Assembly (NCBI RefSeq): GCF_017591425.1
Contig: NW_024465777.1
Span: 2,418,001-2,482,000 of the forward strand
DNA: 64,000 bases
Source: Ochotona curzoniae
Taxonomy: Eukaryota > Chordata > Mammalia > Lagomorpha > Ochotonidae
Direction of reading: 5' to 3'
This document shows, one piece after another, positions 20,986 through 32,449 of this stretch. The notes below the pieces were generated by a model. That model saw only the letters and a list, made by a program, of their open reading frames with translations, was not told the origin of the DNA and did not search any database. The position numbers were made by a program, and so were the translations under genes. Positions within the stretch are counted from its first letter, which is position 1. The number at the start of each line of letters is the position of its first letter.

Positions 20986-22562
20986 TCTGACCTTGGAACT
21001 CCCTAAACTTCCTGTCTGCTGTCATCAGCTCATTTGGGTATGAACGGGACAGTATGAGACCAATAATAACAAGAGAACCTGGGCGGGGAGCCCCCCTGTG
21101 AGGGTCAACCTGCCTGTGAGTTGTAACTGTGGTTTGATGAGCACTGTTGCTTTTGAATTTTCCGTTTGTCCTGGGAAACTCTCACGCTGAGAAAAGCCTC
21201 TTTTAAATATTCAAAGAATTATATTGACTAATTTTTGAAAACTCGGAAGCAGGTGTCAAGACCTTTGAATAATTTGAAGCTCCTGGAATTCTCCCCTTGG
21301 GTGTGACAAGCTAGCAGAAGGCAGGCTTGGCTCCTGTCTCTCTGTGTCTGAGTCTCAGAGGCCTCATCAAATGCACATGACTAAGATTGCCTCCATGGCG
21401 GCGGATGCATTGTAGTGGGCTGGGGAAACACCTGCTTGCTTCTCCCAGGGGTCTAGTAGGTGCTCAGCAGGTTCCCGGATCTCTCTACGCCCCCAGGCCC
21501 CCATCACACCCGGGGCAGATTTTGGGGGGCGGGGCGGGGGACAGAAGACACCCTTGGCGAGATCCAGCAGGGGACCGTGACCGCAGCTGCGGGGCCTGAA
21601 GAGGAACTCTGGGGCGGCCCCAACCCCTAGGGAGACAGTTGGGGGGGGGGAGGGAGGAAGACGTGAATACAGGACCTGGGGGAGGGGAGGAGAAGCCACA
21701 AAATCCTGAGTGTCCAATTGCAGGGTCACTTGTAGGATGGCCTCACCAGCCTGCTGCCCGTGTGCGTGGGACTCCCGTGTGCGTTGGCTCCCCGCAGCTG
21801 CACGCACACAAGCCGGTCTCCCTCATCACCGTGGGGCTCCTCCAGCCTGGCCTGCCGCGGGACCAGCCGCTGTCAGTGCCCGCGGGGTCTTGGCCACGGG
21901 GGGGTGGGGCAGGGCACACGCTGCTGGGTGAACTCCTTCTCTGTCTCTACGGAGAAGAGAGGGGCTGGTGTGACTGTTTTTTTGGGTGCTGCTGGCTATG
22001 GGCTGAAGCCCCTGTTCCGGGTGATACTCCTCTCTGGGTTAGGTCAGCCCTGCAGCAGAGCTGGGGTAAGTGCCCTGGCTGTGCCCATGCTCCCACCTTG
22101 CCCTCTGGCTCTCAGGCCGTGGCAAATCTCAGTTTCCACTTTGCAAATGCCCTCATTGACCGGAGCGAGGATTCAATGAGATAATGCCATGATGTCCCCA
22201 TCACAGGCTGGGAAGGTCCAGCAGGAATGGTTATGGAAGCAACACCACTTTGACTGCTAGGTTGGGTTGCCCAGTCTGGGGAGGGGGCGGAGCCAGCCAC
22301 AGACGTGATAGGCAAAACACGACAAGTGATACAAGCAGATATGACAGTGGTGGCCGTTTCCTCAGCCCAGCTGCGCACTTCAGTGCTCTGAGGTATTTCT
22401 CACACCTACACACTTCTGCCTGCTTATAGACCCACACCCACCTGGCACGATCCTCACCTGGCCAGTGTGGGCGGTGGGAAAGCTCCCAGGTAGATCCTGG
22501 GGAGGACTGACTGGGGCGAGGTCACAGAGCCCTATCGTGCAGTCACTGCTTCCTCCATGTTG
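20986..22562. other. Non-coding stretch, GC-rich centre
   Basis: GC-rich sequence at about 21400-22100 gives long overlapping frames on both strands. None has a recognisable domain, so I do not call a gene. Confidence 0.45.
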
Positions 22563-22577
22563 ACTTGAGAAGTCTTA

Positions 22578-22760
22578 TATTTTTTTAATTTTGACAATCT
22601 TTACATAGGTAATTAGGGTAAAAAGGGTCAAGGGCTACAGGAAAGTGGAGAAGACTATTATTTTTTCCATATTGTTTCCTTCATGTTTAAAGGGGGGTAT
22701 TAAGGGAGAAGGCCCACCCAATTTCTCACCCTCCCCAGGTCCCGAATGTAGGGCATTGCT
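22578..22760 (-). mobile_element. LINE-1 3'UTR insertion, 5'-truncated, with target duplication
   Basis: Identical 15-nt direct repeats acttgagaagtctta (22563-22577 and 22761-22775) flank 183 nt that, on the minus strand, end in an A-rich tail (plus strand tatttttttaatttt). The interior resembles the 3' end of the array-bearing copy at 32450-34060. The structure is a textbook LINE-machinery insertion. Assignment to L1 is by family resemblance. Confidence 0.75.
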
Positions 22761-22779
22761 ACTTGAGAAGTCTTAACGG

Positions 22780-23075
22780 GGGGCTGGCACTATGGTCTTG
22801 TGGCACAGCAGGTATAGCTGCTTCTTGTGAATCTGGCATCCCATAGGAGTACCAGTTTATGCCCCAGCTGCTCCACTTCCAACCCAGCTCCCTGTCAAGG
22901 CCCTTGGGAAAGCAGCAGAAAAGGACCCACGTGGGAGACCCAAATGAAGCTCCTCGCTCCTGGCTTTGGCCTCATTCAACCCCAGCCATTGTGGCTACAG
23001 ATAAATGATCTTTGTCTATTTGTTCCTTTCTCTTTGTAACCATGGCTTTCAAAATAAATCTTTAAAAAATTGTTA
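22780..23075 (+). mobile_element. C-SINE, plus orientation
   Basis: It starts at ggggctggcactatggtctt and ends at ggctttcaaaataaatcttt, immediately beside the L1 3'-end insertion. Confidence 0.8.
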
Positions 23076-23719
23076 AGAAGGAAACAAATTAAGCACCTGC
23101 TAGCGGCAGGCTGGGAATGAAATTATAGCTTCATTTAAGAGTTCAAGAGGCTGAGGTTCAGTGATGTGACTGGGCCAAGGTCACCTGACCTTGCATGATG
23201 GCAAGTGGTCCAGTGGGGGACAGTACACGCCTTGGGGCCTGCAGAGCTGACCTCAGCTCCCATCAGCACCACTATTCCTAGGTCAGGTGATGCTGTGACT
23301 GCCTGGTCTGCCTTGTCCTTTTCTGGAAGGTAGGGCCGCTGTGCCCCTTCCACAGTGCCCTGTGGGTCCAGGGCTTTCCACCAGGTCAGGTAGAAAACAA
23401 AAGCTCTTCAAAGACAAGCCTTCTTCCCATCCTTTGAGCAGAGCAAGCTGCCAGGTGGGGAGGGAAAGCTTGTGCATAGCCACCTAAAATCAAGGGAAGG
23501 GCAGGGCGGTCACAGGCAGGGGAGGGTTGCAGGCCAGAGGCCCCTGCGTTGCAAGGGAGCTGGGCTGGGCACCCTGGGGGATGAGGGCTTCCTGTGGAAA
23601 GTCACCGGGTGACCCACCTTGGGGGTCATGGTGCCAAGTCTGGTCTTCAGGTCTGCCAGAGAAGTGGCTGAGTTTGGGAGGAAGGACTCTGTCAGGACCA
23701 AGGGCATCCATTGTAAGAA

Positions 23720-24042
23720 GGGCCTGGGCCTGGCGCGATAGCGTAATTATTAAGGCCCTTGCCTTGAACACTCTGGGATCCCATATGGACGCTGGTTCTA
23801 ATCCTGGCAGCTCCACTTCCCATCCAGCTCCCTGCTTGTGGCCTGGGAAAGCAGTTGAGGATGGCCCAAAGCCTTGGGACCCTGCACCCGCGTGGGAGAC
23901 CCGGAAAGAAGTTTCTGGCTCCTGGCTTCAGATCAGCTGTTGCGGCCACTTAGGGAGTGAATCATCTGATAGAAGGAAAATCTTCCTCTCTGTCTCTCCT
24001 CCTCTCTGTACATTTGCCTTTCTGATAAAATAAATAAATCAG
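23720..24042 (+). mobile_element. Well-preserved C-SINE, plus orientation
   Basis: This is one of the least diverged copies. The head ggcctggcgcgatagcgtaa, the tRNA-like B-box region ggttctaatcc, the full body and the tail ctgataaaataaataaat are intact. It is a good window-internal reference for the family. Confidence 0.93.
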
Positions 24043-24309
24043 CCTTGCTGCTTGCGAGCCTGAGGACTGATGTCCAGTGCTGGGAGTTGAGTGTGGGTGG
24101 GGGAGGGACTGAGGCTTGACTGCCTGCCAGCTCTGTAGGGTGAAGGCTCCAGCAACACTGAGTATACTCCTGTCAGAGGGCCTGTGCTAGGAACAGAAGG
24201 TGCAGGAAGACAGTGCTGGCCGGGGCTCCACTCCAAGGAGCCTGGCTGCCCTGGCTGCTTGAACTGCCTTGGCCCAGCCTGGCCCTCACAGGTGGAAAAT
24301 GACACTGAC

Positions 24310-24535
24310 AGGACTGGTGTGGTGGCATAGTGGGTTAAGCCACTGCCTAGGGGAGCAGCAGGAGATGGTCCAAGTGCTTGGGCTCCTGCACCCCTGTGAG
24401 AGAGCCGGATGGAGTGCCAAGGCTGGTCCAATCCCAGCCATTGTGACCACTTAAGGAGTGAACCAGCAGACAAAAGACCTCTCTTTCTTTCTCTGTCACT
24501 CTTTCAAATAAATAGGTAAATCTTTAAATATATCA
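24310..24535 (+). mobile_element. C-SINE with internal deletion, plus orientation
   Basis: The head gactggtgtggtggcatagt joins directly to the later body (gggagcagcaggagatggtc), so a central segment is missing. The tail is aaataaataggtaaatc. Confidence 0.75.
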
Positions 24536-26345
24536 CAAAAGAAAGAAACTTATGTGGGGCCAGGGGCAGCTTAGGGCCCATCCCTTGGAGCCACGTATGT
24601 GTATGGGGCTGGGGGCAGGGACTGGGGCGCCATGGGTGGGTAAGGGGCTGGGGACAGGAGTCTGGCTGCCGCCTGAGCTGCCCAGCAGGCTCACTGATCT
24701 GTCTGACTCAGGCTTTCCTGTTCTCAGGGTGTCTACACGCCCCATTCATGCAGTACCAGCCCACGGCCTCACTACATCATCGGCAGTGGCCACAAGAGCA
24801 AGGGCAAGCAGCACAGGCTGCACTGCAGCCGACCTCAGGCCCAACCCAGGGACACTCATGCTGGGAGGGATGCTCTGGGTGCAGACTGCCCTGAGAGGAA
24901 GCTGAGAGTGAGGAGGCAAGTGCACGGACTGACCTGACAGTGCGTAGCTACTGGCGGCCGAGCCGGGATTCACCCCGGGGCCCCTGCAGACACCATCTTC
25001 TACCCAGTGGCACCTCCAAGGCACTGGGGCCCTGGCTACCCAGGCAAACTCTAACAGCACGCAGCGGCCTCACCCTGTGCCTCAGTTACCCCATCTGTAA
25101 ACCCAGGGCCCTGGGCTCACCAGGTAGTCCCTCAGGCCGCTGCCATCCCTGGTCTGCCCTCTCCAGGCCCACCTGGAGCAAGCATCTTGCGAAGCAGCAC
25201 AGGGGTTGGTTAGCAGGTGCATAGAGAAGCTGGTGTGCTCAGGCCAGCACTCCCCGCGCTGTAGGTTCCTGGGCTGGCAGCCTCCATCTGCAAGAGTGGA
25301 TGATGGCCACGGCCTGATGATGGGCTACTGCTACAGCGTACTGCGGAGTAAATGAGACCACAGCAGGTGCTCACAGCATACAGTGCCCGGCATACATCCA
25401 GACTGTTGGTAGGTCTGCACTCACCACCTCTCTTTGCCTGTTTCAGGACCTGCTAAGCCCCAAGCAGGTCTACGGCCTGTGTCCCCACATCCCAGGCGTC
25501 CTGTTTTGGCATTCGGTTCCTGTCCCAGACAGGGCCCCCGAGCTTCTCAGGTCGCCGCACGCAACAGCTAAGGTAAAGACAGGGGTTTTCTGGAATGAGG
25601 AAGAAAGAACCCTCAAATGAAACAACAAGCAAAGTGACTCACGGTTGCTGGCTGCTTTGTGGCTGGGTACTGGGAACCTGGCGGCCGCTGGCTGGCTGCC
25701 TGCGTGCCCTCCCCGGCCGGCTGTGGCTCTGGGTCCTGCTCTCAGCTCCTGTGGTCCGCTGCCTGCTGGCCAGCCCTCTCTGGCTGAGTGAGCGTGAGCA
25801 GGTCCTGCCTCCTGTCGTTGTCACCACTTCCCCTCTGGGTCCCCGGTGCCACCAGGTTCTTTCCCTCGCAGTTAACTTCTTTCTTCTGAGAAGCTCGGGC
25901 CGGGGAGGGGCGCTGGGCCAGGCGTCCAGGGACTTGGGTATTCAGGCAGCGTGGGTGTCATGGCGGGGAGCGACTCACTCTTCCTCCCCAAGTTCAGAGT
26001 CCTCATCTGTAGCATAAGCTCATGTGCCAGCCTCCCACAGGTGGCCAGGAGGACATTCCACCCCAACGCCTCTTTCCCAGCATGGCAGAGTTGGCAGATT
26101 GCGATGCCTTAGGCACTAGGCAGATGACATAAATGGGTCTGAGGAGCTGTAGGGAGCAATAGAGAGTGGTGGGGATTGTGGACAACGGGAGGAACACGGG
26201 GCCCAGGCAAAGGGGGCTAGCGCCTGCCACGCTTTCCCACTTAGGAGTGCAAGTATCTGGAAGCACTGACATGTTTTTCACGAGACACCAGCAGTACTGA
26301 CTCTCACAGGGCAGCTTCCAATTTCAGCCTGCATAGAAGGTCACA
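24536..26345. other. Non-coding stretch without SINEs
   Basis: I see no gene. The GC content is locally high and produces long frames on both strands without domains. An MIR-like remnant (gcctcagttaccccatctgt) lies near 25080-25100. This is a candidate area for a CNR2 5' exon that I cannot confirm. Confidence 0.4.
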
Positions 26346-26349
26346 TTTT

Positions 26350-26675
26350 AAAAAGATTTACTGACTTCAGCAACAAAATGATAGTGAGAAAGAGAGAGAG
26401 AGTGAAAGAGAGATCTTCTGTGCACGGGCTGACTCCCTAAACAGCTGCAACAGCTGGAGCTGAGTCAGCCCGAAGCCAGGAGCCAGTGGCTTCATCTGGG
26501 CCTCTCATGTGGGTACAGGGGCCCCAAGGATGTGGATCTATCTTCTGCTGATTTCCCAGGCACATGAACAGGGAGCTGAATCAGAAGCGGAGCAGCTGGG
26601 ACTTGAACCAGTGCCCATATGAGATCCCAACATCAGGTGGCTTTTAGCTCGCTGCACCACAATGTCAGCCTCACA
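26350..26675 (-). mobile_element. C-SINE, minus orientation
   Basis: It reads from aaaaagatttactgacttca to the head complement gctgcaccacaatgtcagcc, including a GAGAGA tract. Confidence 0.75.
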
Positions 26676-27068
26676 AGACCAACTTGTTAAAACTGCTATG
26701 TGAAAAGGCCATGTCCATTTTGTGCTTATTAGGGACCAGGCCCCTCCTGGGCAGTCCTGGGCTCAGCAGGCACTCAGGGATGGTGGCTAAGGCACTGCCA
26801 TGTATTTTCATTCCAGTTCTCAGAGAAGCTATTCCTCTGCTGTCCTAGGGGTGCGACAAGGAGTGCGATAAAGCTGGGGCTCCCCTGGCTCGTGCCTGTG
26901 GGTGTCTCATCAGATATTCTCTCTACCCTAGACTCCAAGGCATGTCTCTCTCTGACCAGTGGTTCTCTGGGCAGTGGGGGGATTTTTTTTTTTTGTCATC
27001 AAGGTCGAGTTGCCAGATGCCATCAAGTAAGAGCACATAAGACAGTAATATTTAGTCTGTATGCTAAG

Positions 27069-27070
<2 letters not shown>

Positions 27071-27103
<33 letters not shown>
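27071..27103. repeat. (AC)n microsatellite, about 16 units
   Basis: This is a pure dinucleotide run in otherwise unassigned sequence. Confidence 0.96.
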
Positions 27104-27106
<3 letters not shown>

Positions 27107-27224
27107 CACTTATTCCAGGAAACTTGTTTGATCGGCACCTGCAAGAGGGAATGGAGAATTCTACTGACACCTAGTGGTAGAGGATGAGACTGCTGCTGGC
27201 CACACCTCCCCTCGCCCCTCCCCG

Positions 27225-27495
27225 GTGGCCCAGTGCCCTCTCCTCGGGCTGGTTCACTCTCGCTGCTCCGCTTGCCATCCAGCTCCCTGCCAATGCACCT
27301 GGGAAATCAGCAGAGGAAGGTTCAAATGCTTGAGTCCCGCATCCACGTGGGAAACCCGAAGAAGCTGCTGGCTCCTGGCGTCGTATCAGCCCGGCTCTGG
27401 CCATTTTGGCCATTTAAGGAGTGAACTAGCAGATGGAGTTCTCTCTGTGCACCACTCTTTCCTTCAAATAAATAAACTTTTACATTAAAAAATAC
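27225..27495 (+). mobile_element. C-SINE, plus orientation
   Basis: The body ccatccagctccctgccaat runs through to the tail tccttcaaataaataaac. The head is eroded. Confidence 0.75.
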
Positions 27496-27717
27496 TGCTA
27501 AGCATTCTTCAAGGCCCAGGAGAACCCACAGTACCTGTCACAGTACCCACCCAGCGTGAACAGTTCACTCCAGTTTGCAAGGTGCTGGTCTACCCCAGCC
27601 TTGGTCCCTGCACGGCACACCCAGTGCTGGGGCAGAGGCACTTCACGCTCTCATTTCTCCCTGTGGGACAGGCCCAGTGATAGCCTCGGGCTCTCTGGTT
27701 CTCCAAAGAGCAGACTA

Positions 27718-28231
27718 TGAAAAACCTCAGTATCAAAATCCCAACCATTTGCTCATGGCTCATTGCTACTAAGAAACTGTGAGCCTGAAGGTGAAATGGC
27801 CTACATGACCTTTAACACCGATGGGCCCCAATTCTTATGAATCAAGGCCCACCTAAGTTTGGTTATCTCACAGGTGGCTCCAAGTAATTAAGTGGGTGCT
27901 TCCCTTAGTTGCTGGAGGCATGGGCTGTCCAGCCGAGATAAGCTGGGAATGTATGAGATTTCCCTCACCTTGCAAGCTATTGTGAAATACCCCTTTGGAA
28001 GCTATTGTGGACTGCTCCTATAAAAATCCTATGAATGTGCTGTTCAGGGCCACACTCCCAGTAAGGGGTGTTGGTCCCGGTTGGCCAGCTGGCCAGTCGG
28101 TCTGCCAGCTGCCTGCTCTCAACCAAGAACCCAGGCTCAGATGTGCTGAGTTTGAATAAATCATCCTTGTGCACTTGGATCAATTTCAGACTCCTGATGA
28201 TTTCTGGGGATCTCAAAATCTGGGCACAACA
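27718..28231 (+). mobile_element. Endogenous retrovirus LTR, plus orientation
   Basis: This 514-bp element starts TG (tgaaaaacctcag) and ends CA (tgggcacaaca). It has a TATAAAAA box at 28019-28026 and AATAAA at 28155-28160. A shorter copy of the same LTR lies in reverse at 44620-44920. No viral gene follows, because an unrelated retroposon is inserted exactly at the 3' edge. No matching flanking duplication was found for this copy. Confidence 0.75.
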
Positions 28232-28244
28232 ATGATAGTGATGA

Positions 28245-31136
28245 GGTTCGGGCCTTGGGGTTGGGGGCAACTGCAGCTCCCTGCAGTGTGGTGGCTGTGG
28301 GGGGTGCCCCTGCCGGGTTGGACCCAATGCTGGGGACTCAGGCCAAAGCCACTGCCAGAAGGCAGTGAACGAGTCCTTGGCTTTGGGCGGCCAGTGCACC
28401 AAGTGGTGCCAGGTTTAGCCTGCTGGCCATCCGGCAGCGAACTCTGGGGTTTTTAAGATATGTAGTTGCTGCCTGGGGACACCCATGACTAAGGCCAGTT
28501 TTAGTGTAGGTGAGAGGTGAATTTTGTGTGATTCCCAGTGAAAGGGTCAAAAAAGTTTCAGGCAAGTGTGGGGACTGAGACCAGATGGTTTGGAGGGAAG
28601 TATCCCTAAGATAATTTGGGTTAGACTGATTCACCAGCCCAATTAGGAATCCAGAGATGGGTTGTTACCATAGAGCATCACTGAAGGCCACACACCAGTC
28701 CACACCAAAGCTATGGATGGGGGCCTGTTTGGCAGGGTTAGATACCATTACCCGACTAGGTAGTGGAGTGGTGGAGAGGTCACATTTGGCAGGGTCAAGA
28801 CACTATCCAGCATGCGAGAGAACTTGGTCTGGGGGTAGACTCTTTGGGGTTGTTTGGGCTCAAACCTGTGGAAATACAAGTCCCCCTGGTTAGCTCCCGA
28901 GCTGGGGTGATGATGGACTAAGCTAGGTGTGACCATGGCACCTGCCATCACTCACGGGTAAAGGAACCCACAACAGTCTGGGCAGGTCAAGGCAGCAGCA
29001 GGCGAATGTACATCCTAAAACAGGATGTGGGGTGGGCTGGGCTGCAACTGGAAAGGGGCAGACCAGGCAGGGCTGAGCAAACCTTAATTCACAAGAAAGA
29101 ACAGAAATCAGGGTGAAGCACAGGTCATGCCGAGTAGGCCTTTGCACCTACTGATCTGTGTGAGCTAGGGACGCTAAGTCGCAGCATCTAAGGCAGGGGC
29201 CAGGACAGGTGAGGGGCTCTGCCAAGCTGAGTCAGAGCAACCACTGGCCTGCATGTGATCTAAGGCTCGGAATAGACCCGGTTGGGGAGCTAAAGGGACA
29301 CCCTAGCTAGATTGAGTTTCCCACCAAGGAGTGCATGGGCTGGAATGGGGGCTGCGTTCTGATCAGGATACAGTTGTAGCCTCCCTTGACACAAGTGTGG
29401 ACAGGGATTGGAAGCAGTGAACCGGCCTAGACTCCAGCACCATCTTGTGCTCTGGAGGACCAGGGTAGATGTGTGACAGACTAGGCTAGGTCTCAGCCCT
29501 TACTGAACCATGTGTGAGCTGTATGTGGGTATGGAAGAGCGGTGGCTGGGTTGAAACGTCCAACAGTAAGAACCAGATTGGGTTCAAGGCAAGTCAGGAA
29601 AAGCCACTGTTCCTGCTAGGACAGGAAGTGAACTGAGTAGGACTGGCTCATGGACCCGCTGGCTCATGGACCCACTGTTATGCATGAAATTTGGCACTGG
29701 GAGAGGTTCTGATGGGGGAGCCTGGACAATTCTTCTGGCAGGACACAGTCCCTGTAGGTAAATGCAAGAAGCACAATAGGAAACAGCCCAGAACAGGCTA
29801 TGGAAATTATCCCATTGGCATACATTTGGAATGGGTTGGGGGCAGGCCAGGCTGAACCCGATCACATCACCCACTGGCAAATCTGAGCACCAGAACAGAG
29901 TGTGGCTCAAGCCAGGTTCAGTCGCAACACATACCAGTGCACATTTAGGAATACCAAGGTGAGGTGAGCCGTACCAGATGTGGTTGTAGTGCCCAAACAG
30001 CACATGTGAAAATGGCGGGGGGTGGGGGGAATGTGGGCTCCCTTGCTGGACAACTACTTCCATTGGAAAGCATGAGTTGGGATGGGGGCAGATCAGACTA
30101 GGCAGGGTACAACACCTATGGGCCTCATGTGAGCTAGATAAGGGAAGGGCCATGGTGGGCTGACTGTTCCGACTGGTGCAAGCAAAAAATAGAGTGGGTG
30201 AGGGTTGGTTGGGCTTAGCCGCAGCATTAACTGGCAAAGGCTGGCACTGTGAGCTAATTCTGTCAAGTCAAATGCCAGAACCACCTGGAGAGTGCATAAT
30301 GTGGGAGTGGCCTAGTAGGGAGATAGTGGGCACCTCCCTCGGGATTACCACTCTCACTGGAGAGCATAAAAACCAGGACGGGGCAGGGGTGGCTAGACAG
30401 AAAGGCACCTGCCAGTAAGTGTGTGGGCTGGATAGTAGATGGGTTGAGTTGACTAGGCTTCAATGCCCATTGACAGGTACGAGAGCTAAGTGGGATGTGG
30501 GACAGACTGGATAAGCCTACGGTACATACTGGCATGCATGGGAACCAGGGTAGGGTAGGCTTGGTGGGGGTTTTGGGGAGTTGCCCCAACTAGGCTGCAG
30601 CTCCCACTGGTTTGCGTGAGGGCCGAGTATGAAGTGGGTAGGATCGAGCTGGACTACAATACCTGTTGGTTCACAAGGAAGACAGGTCTGGAAACAGAAC
30701 TGACCCAGCAATCGCAACAACCACCATGTACATAAGCTGATTGGCGCGACGGATGGTGTTGGACCCTGTTCTGGCAAACTCACACGAGAATCAGGTTTGA
30801 GATCATCTCAGATGAAGCTTCTTTGGAGATCCCTCCAACTGAGCTGCTTATCTCAGAATCCCAACCACGAAGAGACTATGTCAGCCAGTGGACTCTGAAT
30901 AGGTTTCATTGCAATTGGAATGGCGAGATTGGTAGCAATCCAGATATGTTGAACTATCAAAACTGCTTGAGAAGGACCCTTGGAGCACGCCTCACATTGG
31001 GGAGCTGGGATGGGTGGGAGGTTGAGTGGGGCTTTTTTCCCTTTGTTTCTCCCCTGACCCCACATACAGGGAAGAAATGATAATATTAGTATAGAAACAA
31101 TGGTATTACCTACTTTCAAAAAACAAAACAAAACAA
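28245..31136 (+). mobile_element. Array-bearing retroposon, plus copy (about 2.9 kb)
   Basis: The element has three parts: a short 5' segment, a degenerate tandem array (about 28620-30750, units of roughly 75-90 nt around 'cactggcatgcatgggaacc' and 'gggctaggctgcaac'), and a unique 3' part ending in a (CAAAA)n-like tail at 31118-31140. A 17-nt direct repeat aacaatgaYagtgatga (28228-28244 and 31137-31153, one mismatch) flanks it, which indicates LINE-mediated insertion. The last few hundred nt of the array and the start of the 3' part are colinear with the reverse copy at 32450-34060. I saw no ORF2-like coding sequence. It could be an unusually long L1 3'UTR or a composite non-autonomous element. 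Confidence 0.6.
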
Positions 31137-31402
31137 AACAATGACAGTGATGAAACCAAATGAGAGCCCTGGGCCACCAAGCAGAGGGTGGAGCATGGGG
31201 ACCCTGAAGCTCACAACCAGCTCCAGTAAAAGCAGTGGGGTCAGAGACATGGGTGGGAGTGGGGAGCCGGGTCCAGCTGGTGCCTCCACAACCCTCAGCA
31301 CTGGATCCCAGCCTGGAGGAGGCGTACATGGTGAAGAAGTGGGTGTGGGTGGGGGCTGTGCCCAACGCCTGGCTCTCCCTTGGTAGGTGGGGAAGGCAGG
31401 AG

Positions 31403-31976
31403 TGTAAGAGTTTAGAATAACCGCTTGATTCTGCTTCTGTATATTGCTTTCTGCTGAGCAAGAGTAGAGCCATGTTAGAATAACTGTAAAGAAGTCATTT
31501 CATGAAGCAAGTAAAAGTTTCAGTTTCCCAGACATGAACAAGGCAGCTGCAAGAATGGAGAAGATAAGGAAGCAAGACCAATGCAACAAGGCCGATGCAA
31601 GAATATAAAAAATAAGAAAGTGAGACAGTTACAGAGAGATAAGAAGTGTGAGAAAGTACCGGGTCACCTAGTCCTAAGACGAGGAATGCAGACTGTCAAC
31701 AGTTGAGAAAATATACAAAGTTAAGGGACCCCCGGGCTATCTAATCTGATAGTGAGAAATGCTGACTATTATGCAGAGTTTATGATTTTGCCCTATAAAA
31801 ACTGTTCCAAAATGTTTGCGAGGCGCGCAGAGTCCTGGGTGCCTCCAGAGACTCTGTTGCCCATTCGCGAATGCTCAATAAAATCCTCATGCTTATTGCA
31901 GCCTCTGCGTTTGACTTGTTTTGCCAATGACGGTGTGGCTCCCCTCCACGGGGTTGGACTCTCCCCGAGTCTAACA
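31403..31976 (+). mobile_element. Solo LTR, endogenous retrovirus
   Basis: This 574-bp element begins tgtaagagtttag and ends gagtctaaca, with TATAAAAA at 31794-31801 and AATAAA at 31877-31882. The 4-nt duplication ggag flanks it (31399-31402 and 31977-31980), the size typical of gammaretrovirus-like (ERV1) insertions. The absence of internal sequence implies LTR-LTR recombination. It sits between the two array-bearing retroposons. Confidence 0.85.
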
Positions 31977-32214
31977 GGAGGAGTGAGTGAGAGGAAGTTA
32001 TGTCACTTCTAAAATGGGAAGAAAGCCCATTCGAGGTCTCCTCACCATTTCCCTATTCTTAAGAAAGTTGCGTCTAAAACTTCGGCACAAAACCATGCCA
32101 AGGGCACGAGATTTTGATTCAGGACATCGGAGTTGGTGGGGGGAAGGGAACAGGAACCTAGAGGTCGCAAGTCCCTAGAGGCAACCAAGGCGCTCGGGCC
32201 CTCTGTTAGATGTG

Positions 32215-32445
32215 CCCCTGGCAGTGAGACCAACCTGAAGCCAGGAGCCAGGAGCTCTTCAGGTCTCCCACATGGGTGCAGGGTTCCAAGGCTTTGGGCT
32301 GTCCTTGACTGCTTTCCCAGGGCACAAGCAGGAAGTTGGATGGGAAGTGGGGTTGCTGGGATTAGAACCAGGGCCTATATGGGATCCCAGCATGCTCAAG
32401 GCGAGGACTTTAGGTGCTAGGCTACTGCATTGGGCCCTTTTTTTA
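32215..32445 (-). mobile_element. C-SINE, minus orientation, tail truncated
   Basis: The body ggagctcttcaggtctccca leads to the head complement taggctactgcattgggccc. The tail half is missing on the left. Confidence 0.8.
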
Positions 32446-32449
32446 AAAT

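Noticed and set aside
28620..30750. CRISPR-like array
   Set aside because: Units are degenerate and contiguous, without uniform repeats and unique spacers, and the genome is mammalian.
29584..30853. Long minus-strand frame over the tandem array (217 aa)
   Set aside because: It is a repeat-derived frame without conserved motif and is explained by the array.
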